Under the pieces are notes generated by a model. That model did not search any database. It worked only from the letters and a program-made list of their open reading frames with translations, and was not told the DNA's origin. Of a stretch of DNA of 64,000 nt, positions 60,005 through 64,000 are shown piece after piece; position 1 is the stretch's first letter, and each line of letters opens with the position of its first letter. This DNA comes from Listeria monocytogenes (GTDB taxonomy: Bacteria > Bacillota > Bacilli > Lactobacillales > Listeriaceae). Both the position numbers and the translations under genes were made by a program. The DNA lies in NCBI RefSeq assembly GCF_013282665.1, contig NZ_CP054041.1:2648001-2712000 (forward strand), given 5' to 3'.

Positions 60005-61222
60005 TTAGCGATTATTTTTAATTGTTTCTACATCACGAGCAATCATTAATTCTTCGTTCGTAGGAATGATGATAACTTTTACTGGGGAATGTGGGTAGTT
60101 AAGGAATCTTTCTTCTCCGCGCACTTGGTTAAGTGCTGGATCCCAATATACGCCCATGAATTCAAGTCCACGAAGTACTTTTTCACGGATGTATGAACTA
60201 TTTTCACCGATACCAGCTGTGAAGATAATAGCATCTACACCGTTCATACGAGCTGCATAAGAACCAATGTATTTATGGATGCGGTCAACGAAAACTTGAA
60301 GTGCAAGTTCTGCGCGGTCGTTTCCTTTTGCTGCTTCATCTTCTAGATCACGAAGATCGCTTGAAATACCAGATACGCCAAGCATACCGGATTCTTTGTT
60401 TAACACATCAAGTACTTGTTCTGCTGTTTTACCAGTTTTTTCCATGATGAAAGGAATAAGCGCTGGGTCAATGTTACCAGAACGAGTTCCCATAGAAACA
60501 CCCGCTAGTGGCGTGAATCCCATGGAAGTATCCATTGATTTTCCGCCTTCAATTGCAGCGATACTAGCACCATTACCAAGGTGACAAGTAAGTAAACGCA
60601 ACTCTTCCACAGGACGTCCTAGAAGTTCTGCAGCGCGTTCGGATACATATTTGTGACTTGTACCATGGAAACCGTATTTACGGATACCGTAGTCTTCATA
60701 GTAGCTATATGGCAAGCTGTAAAGATAGCTTGCTGGCGGCATTGTTTGGTGGAAAGCTGTATCAAAAACAGCTACCGAAACAACATCAGGTAAAATTTTG
60801 CGGAATGCTTTAATACCAGTAACGTTCGCTGGGTTGTGAAGCGGCGCAAGTTCAGATAAAGCTTCAATATCTTTAATTACTTGGTCATCAATATAAACGG
60901 ATTCAGGGAATCTTTCTCCACCATGAACAACACGGTGACCAATTCCAGTGATTTCATCGTAAGAACCGATAACTTTGTGATTAATTAATTTTTCAAGTAG
61001 CATTTGAACAGCAATTTCATGGTCAGGAATATCAATAACTTCTTTGATTTTTTCTCCGTCTACTGTAATTGTAAAAATAGAGTCTTTCAAACCAATTCTT
61101 TCTACAATCCCAGCTGTGATAACACGTTCAGATGGCATATCATATAATTGGAATTTCAGTGAAGAACTTCCGGCGTTAATTGCAATCGTTTTTTCCATTT
61201 TGTTTTTGTCAATTCCTTCCAT
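60005..61222 (-). CDS. ackA: Acetate kinase
   Basis: Interconverts acetyl phosphate and acetate with ATP yield. 405 residues from the ATG at 61222, or 397 from the inner ATG at 61198. [50 protein letters not shown] with catalytic His, [12 protein letters not shown], and [11 protein letters not shown]. The first ATG is joined to the ytxK stop as TAATG with GAGG 8 bases before it, which supports the longer form; conservation favours the shorter. No own promoter seen. Confidence 0.96.
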   Translation of the reverse strand: MEGIDKNKMEKTIAINAGSSSLKFQLYDMPSERVITAGIVERIGLKDSIFTITVDGEKIKEVIDIPDHEIAVQMLLEKLINHKVIGSYDEITGIGHRVVHGGERFPESVYIDDQVIKDIEALSELAPLHNPANVTGIKAFRKILPDVVSVAVFDTAFHQTMPPASYLYSLPYSYYEDYGIRKYGFHGTSHKYVSERAAELLGRPVEELRLLTCHLGNGASIAAIEGGKSMDTSMGFTPLAGVSMGTRSGNIDPALIPFIMEKTGKTAEQVLDVLNKESGMLGVSGISSDLRDLEDEAAKGNDRAELALQVFVDRIHKYIGSYAARMNGVDAIIFTAGIGENSSYIREKVLRGLEFMGVYWDPALNQVRGEERFLNYPHSPVKVIIIPTNEELMIARDVETIKNNR

Positions 61223-62220
61223 TATTGTTTCCTCTTGAACCAGTTCTCTATTTCAGCTAAAATCGGTGCAGTTACGCTCGGATCTGTTAGCGAGGAGAGA
61301 TTGGCTAGTAAAACTTCTTTTGGCGGCTTTACATCTTCATCCGCTTTTTGTAAAATCAAGATGCTTTTTCGTGCTTGTTCAGACTTAAACAGTGTTTCAG
61401 GCAATTTAATAATTCCCTCAATATGACCGTTTTTCTTGATAAACTTGTCCACCTTAGCAAAGTCACTAGTCCCAAACATTGCGTCAGGTACCAAGAAGAA
61501 TAAATATCCTCCTGGCTTTGTGTAGCGCATTCCTTGTTCTATAAACAAGAAATGTGCAAATGAATGCCCTTCTTCACGGCAAAGTTCAAATGTTTTCGCA
61601 TTTTCATCATCCGGATAATACCCAACTGGCAAATCACTAATTACGACATCTACGGGATCAACTAATAAATTAGCCAGACCATCTTGATGCAATAAAGTCA
61701 TTTTTTGTCGTTGTAAATCCGCTCCTACTAATGCAAGCGAAATAAGCAAATCATCTACGTCTACACCACTTGCATGAACGTCTACATCACCTCTTAATTC
61801 TAGTTGATTAATCACTGTTGTTAAAAGATTTGCAGTGCCACAGGCTGGATCCAAAATAGAAACATTTTTCTTCTTTTGAATTACTTTTTCAAGCAAATAT
61901 GCCACTATAAAACCAATGGAATCTGGCGTCATTTGATGGTTCACTTGAATACCATGTTTCATGCCTTTTAGTAGTGCTAATTGAAGACCTTTGCGGATTT
62001 CTTCATTTGAGAAATTCTCAAGTTCGATACTTTCGTAAGACGCTTGTAATTTCAATTGTGTTTCAGAAGACAACTCTTCTTTTTGTAAAACTTCTTTTTG
62101 AAACAGATTTTCTCCTGTTTCATAAACCGCTTCCAAATAGCTTATTTCAAGCTCATTTTGCAAGATAATAGCTGTATTATCAAGCACTTGAAATAATTCT
62201 TGCGTTGCTTCATTTGCCAA
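61222..62220 (-). CDS. ytxK: YtxK-like class I methyltransferase
   Basis: 332 residues from a TTG at 62220 with GAGGTG 6 bases upstream (a GTG three codons earlier is the alternative). N-terminal helical domain (about 1-95), then a Rossmann methyltransferase of the N6-DNA-methylase type: SAM motif [14 protein letters not shown] near 140-153, acidic loop [14 protein letters not shown]. The catalytic NPPY/F motif is replaced by [11 protein letters not shown], so DNA-adenine methylation is doubtful. No restriction partner nearby. Always next to ackA and tpx in Bacillales; role unknown. Confidence 0.88.
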   Translation of the reverse strand: MANEATQELFQVLDNTAIILQNELEISYLEAVYETGENLFQKEVLQKEELSSETQLKLQASYESIELENFSNEEIRKGLQLALLKGMKHGIQVNHQMTPDSIGFIVAYLLEKVIQKKKNVSILDPACGTANLLTTVINQLELRGDVDVHASGVDVDDLLISLALVGADLQRQKMTLLHQDGLANLLVDPVDVVISDLPVGYYPDDENAKTFELCREEGHSFAHFLFIEQGMRYTKPGGYLFFLVPDAMFGTSDFAKVDKFIKKNGHIEGIIKLPETLFKSEQARKSILILQKADEDVKPPKEVLLANLSSLTDPSVTAPILAEIENWFKRKQ

Positions 62221-62372
62221 AAGTAACACCTCGAATTTTCATCATTACTAACACCACCAAACATTATACAGTATTTCTAAAGAATGTGAAAGGATTTTCT
62301 GTAGTAAAAGTGGAAATTAACGCTGGAATTTTTTAATTATAATTAGTACAGTTTATTTTTAGTAGTAATACA

Positions 62373-62408
62373 GAAAAAAGCCCTCCTATTTAAAGGAAGG
62401 CTTTTAAG
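62373..62408 (-). terminator. Intrinsic terminator after tpx
   Basis: AAAAGCCTTCC and GGAGGGCTTTT pair and end in TTTTTT on the minus strand. Confidence 0.87.
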
Positions 62409-62410
62409 AT

Positions 62411-62908
62411 TTAGGCTTTTTTTGCTGCTTCTATTGCTGCTTCGTAATTTGGATGGTCGCTACCTTCTGGAACTACTTCCGTGTAAACGATTTCTCCTGC
62501 TGCATTTACCACGAAAACAGAACGCGCTAGTAAGCGAAGTTCTTTCATGATTACACCGTATGCTTCGCCAAAAGAAAGATCGCGGTGATCAGATAATGTA
62601 ATCGCATTTGGTAAACCTTCTGCTGCACACCATTTCTTTTGAGCAAATGGTAAATCAACGGAAATAGTTAAGACAACTGTATTATCTAAATTGCTTGCTT
62701 CTTCATTAAATTTACGCGTTTGTGTGGAACAAACACTTGTATCAATGGAAGGAACGACGCTGATAAGTCTCACTTTCCCGTCATAATCGTGCAATGTTAC
62801 TTCTTCTAAATCTCTATTCACCACGGTGAAGTTCGGCGCTTTGTCGCCTACTTTTCTTTCGGTACCTACGAGTGTAACTGGATTATGTTTAAATGTTACT
62901 TGAGTCAT
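62411..62908 (-). CDS. tpx: Thiol peroxidase Tpx
   Basis: Atypical 2-Cys peroxiredoxin reducing lipid and hydrogen peroxides with thioredoxin. 165 residues. Peroxidatic Cys in [16 protein letters not shown] (about 60) and resolving Cys in [13 protein letters not shown] (about 94), spacing as in the family. A GGAGGAA site precedes the ATG. Alone between ytxK and the RDD gene. Confidence 0.97.
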   Translation of the reverse strand: MTQVTFKHNPVTLVGTERKVGDKAPNFTVVNRDLEEVTLHDYDGKVRLISVVPSIDTSVCSTQTRKFNEEASNLDNTVVLTISVDLPFAQKKWCAAEGLPNAITLSDHRDLSFGEAYGVIMKELRLLARSVFVVNAAGEIVYTEVVPEGSDHPNYEAAIEAAKKA

Positions 62909-62969
62909 TTTATTCTTCCTCCTTTAATGGACGCTTCTATTACATTTTAAAGAAGAAATGTGCTATAAG

Positions 62970-63506
62970 CTATTTTTTTGCTCCATTTACCCATTTTTCA
63001 TCTAGTTCTAAGTAGCCCATATGGACGACGGAGGTAGATTCAAAGAAGTCCGCAATGCCTTGTTTGTTTGGTGTAAAAGCACAAACGACGTATAACGGCC
63101 AAATGGTTTTTAAGACAAAACGCATCGCACCTTCTCGAAATAAAACGGTTAACCAAGTTAATTTTGTGCCATCAAGTTTCACTACGCGAAGACCAAATAA
63201 CATTTTACCAAGCGTTTGTCCGAAAAACTTCGTAAGCAAAATAAAGTAAGCTAGAAAGATAATCGTTGTCATCACCCAATAAAACGTGAAGAAACTGCCA
63301 TCCATCCCCATTCCAGAAACGCGGAAGATCGGATTAATCATAATCTCCTTCAAGGCCGCGATAACAACTAAATCGACTAAATAAGCTAAAAACCGAATCC
63401 AAAAGCCAGCAAAGTACTGTTTAGGAATGGCTTCTTCTTTCTGAATTGGTGGTTCATAATGATAGACTTGGCGTTTGTTTTCAAAAGCAATATTTTCATT
63501 CGCCAT
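62970..63506 (-). CDS. RDD family membrane protein
   Basis: 178 residues from the ATG at 63506 (GAGGAGAGG upstream). Soluble N-terminal 40 residues, then RDD-type membrane segments: AGFWIRFLAYLVDLVVIAAL with the Arg and Asp pair that names the family, VMTTIIFLAYFILLTKFFGQTLGKMLFGLRVVK, and VLKTIWPLYVVCAF. It follows sppA by 19 bases, as yteJ follows sppA in Bacillus, where the pair protects against lantibiotics. Confidence 0.88.
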   Translation of the reverse strand: MANENIAFENKRQVYHYEPPIQKEEAIPKQYFAGFWIRFLAYLVDLVVIAALKEIMINPIFRVSGMGMDGSFFTFYWVMTTIIFLAYFILLTKFFGQTLGKMLFGLRVVKLDGTKLTWLTVLFREGAMRFVLKTIWPLYVVCAFTPNKQGIADFFESTSVVHMGYLELDEKWVNGAKK

Positions 63507-63525
63507 TTGCGCCTCTCCTCTCACA

Positions 63526-64000
63526 TTATTCTCCATATAAATACATCATTCTTGGCGCTTTAAGCGTGCCAGTTAATTTGATTAGTTGGGAAATATCTGC
63601 ATTTTGACCAGAGATTTTTTGTGCAGCTACAGAGAATAACGAGCTAAAGTCTTCTGGTGCATCATATTGAATGACTGTCGCATCAGCTAACCCTTGTTCT
63701 TTTTTCAAAGCTTCTAGGGCATCTTCTTGATAACCAAACTCATCAATCAACCCGTTCTCTTTTGCTTGGCGACCGTCGTATATGCGTCCATCTGCAATTT
63801 TTCGTACTTCTTCTGCGGACATTCCACGGCCTTTTGCGACGACTTTAACGAACTCATTGTAAGAATCATCAATCATTGACTGCATAATTTTCTTCTCGTC
63901 TTCCGTCATTGGTCTTGTCCCGCTCATAATGTCTTTATATTCGCCGCTTTTAATAGTATTATCTGAAACACCTAATTTTTTCATGAGTTCACTATAGTCA
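63526..64000 (-). CDS. sppA: Signal peptide peptidase SppA, C-terminal part, cut by window edge
   Basis: Membrane serine protease (S49) that digests remnant signal peptides. About 158 codons are visible and the frame runs past base 64000, so the start, membrane anchor and catalytic Ser and Lys lie outside. Seen: DNTIKSGEYKDIMSGTRPMTEDEKKI, FVKVVAKGRGMSAEEVRKIADGRIYDGRQAKENGLIDEFG, and the C-terminal APRMMYLYGE, all typical of Bacillus-type SppA. Co-transcribed with the RDD gene. Confidence 0.93.
   Translation of the reverse strand, partial: DYSELMKKLGVSDNTIKSGEYKDIMSGTRPMTEDEKKIMQSMIDDSYNEFVKVVAKGRGMSAEEVRKIADGRIYDGRQAKENGLIDEFGYQEDALEALKKEQGLADATVIQYDAPEDFSSLFSVAAQKISGQNADISQLIKLTGTLKAPRMMYLYGE

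Noticed and set aside
61222..62220. Restriction-modification system around the YtxK methyltransferase
   Set aside because: No restriction or specificity gene nearby, and the DNA-methylase catalytic motif is missing.

Overview
The window is a core-chromosome segment of a low-GC Gram-positive bacterium. Protein sequences, gene order and the absence of sporulation genes point to Listeria, most likely L. monocytogenes or a close relative; the species cannot be settled without a search. All genes except pepQ and a universal stress protein gene read on the minus strand, as expected for one replichore arm. I see no rRNA, tRNA, CRISPR array, insertion sequence, prophage or restriction locus.

Layout from high to low coordinates, which is the direction of most transcription: sppA (cut by the window edge) and an RDD membrane protein; tpx; ytxK-ackA; a plus-strand usp gene; ald; plus-strand pepQ; ytkL-ytoI-nrnA; dnaE; accD-accA; pfkA-pykA; fxsA and a DUF441 membrane protein; citZ-icd; polA-mutM-coaE; nrdR-dnaB-dnaI; thrS with a T-box; ysxC; the heme operon hemA-hemC-hemD-hemB-hemL; valS with a T-box, then folC; comC-radC and an unlisted 35-codon membrane ORF; mreB-mreC-mreD; minC-minD-rng; rplU-prp-rpmA with an L21-type leader; glpF-glpK with a cre site and a leader terminator; obgE, pheA, yebC and an LDH-family gene; ruvA-ruvB-queA-tgt-yajC; comN; and the SecD half of secDF (cut by the edge).

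Taken together the genes cover central carbon flow (glycerol uptake, lower glycolysis, acetate, the citrate-to-2-oxoglutarate arm), malonyl-CoA and heme synthesis, replication and repair (Pol I, DnaE, DnaB/DnaI, RuvAB, MutM, RadC), cell shape and division-site choice, translation (ValRS, ThrRS, L21, L27, queuosine) and secretion. Compared with the Bacillus subtilis order I remember, sporulation genes and mdh, phoPR and hemX are absent from their usual slots, while glpFK and an RNase G/E gene occupy slots beside obg and rplU.

No wholly new multi-gene system stands out. The best leads are a small membrane ORF after comC-radC, a ComK-box-like site before comC, two adjacent cre-like palindromes behind an attenuator between pfkA and pykA, a palindrome inside the rplU promoter spacer, and an LDH-family enzyme with a changed substrate loop. 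Start codons were reassigned wherever a Shine-Dalgarno site favoured an inner start.
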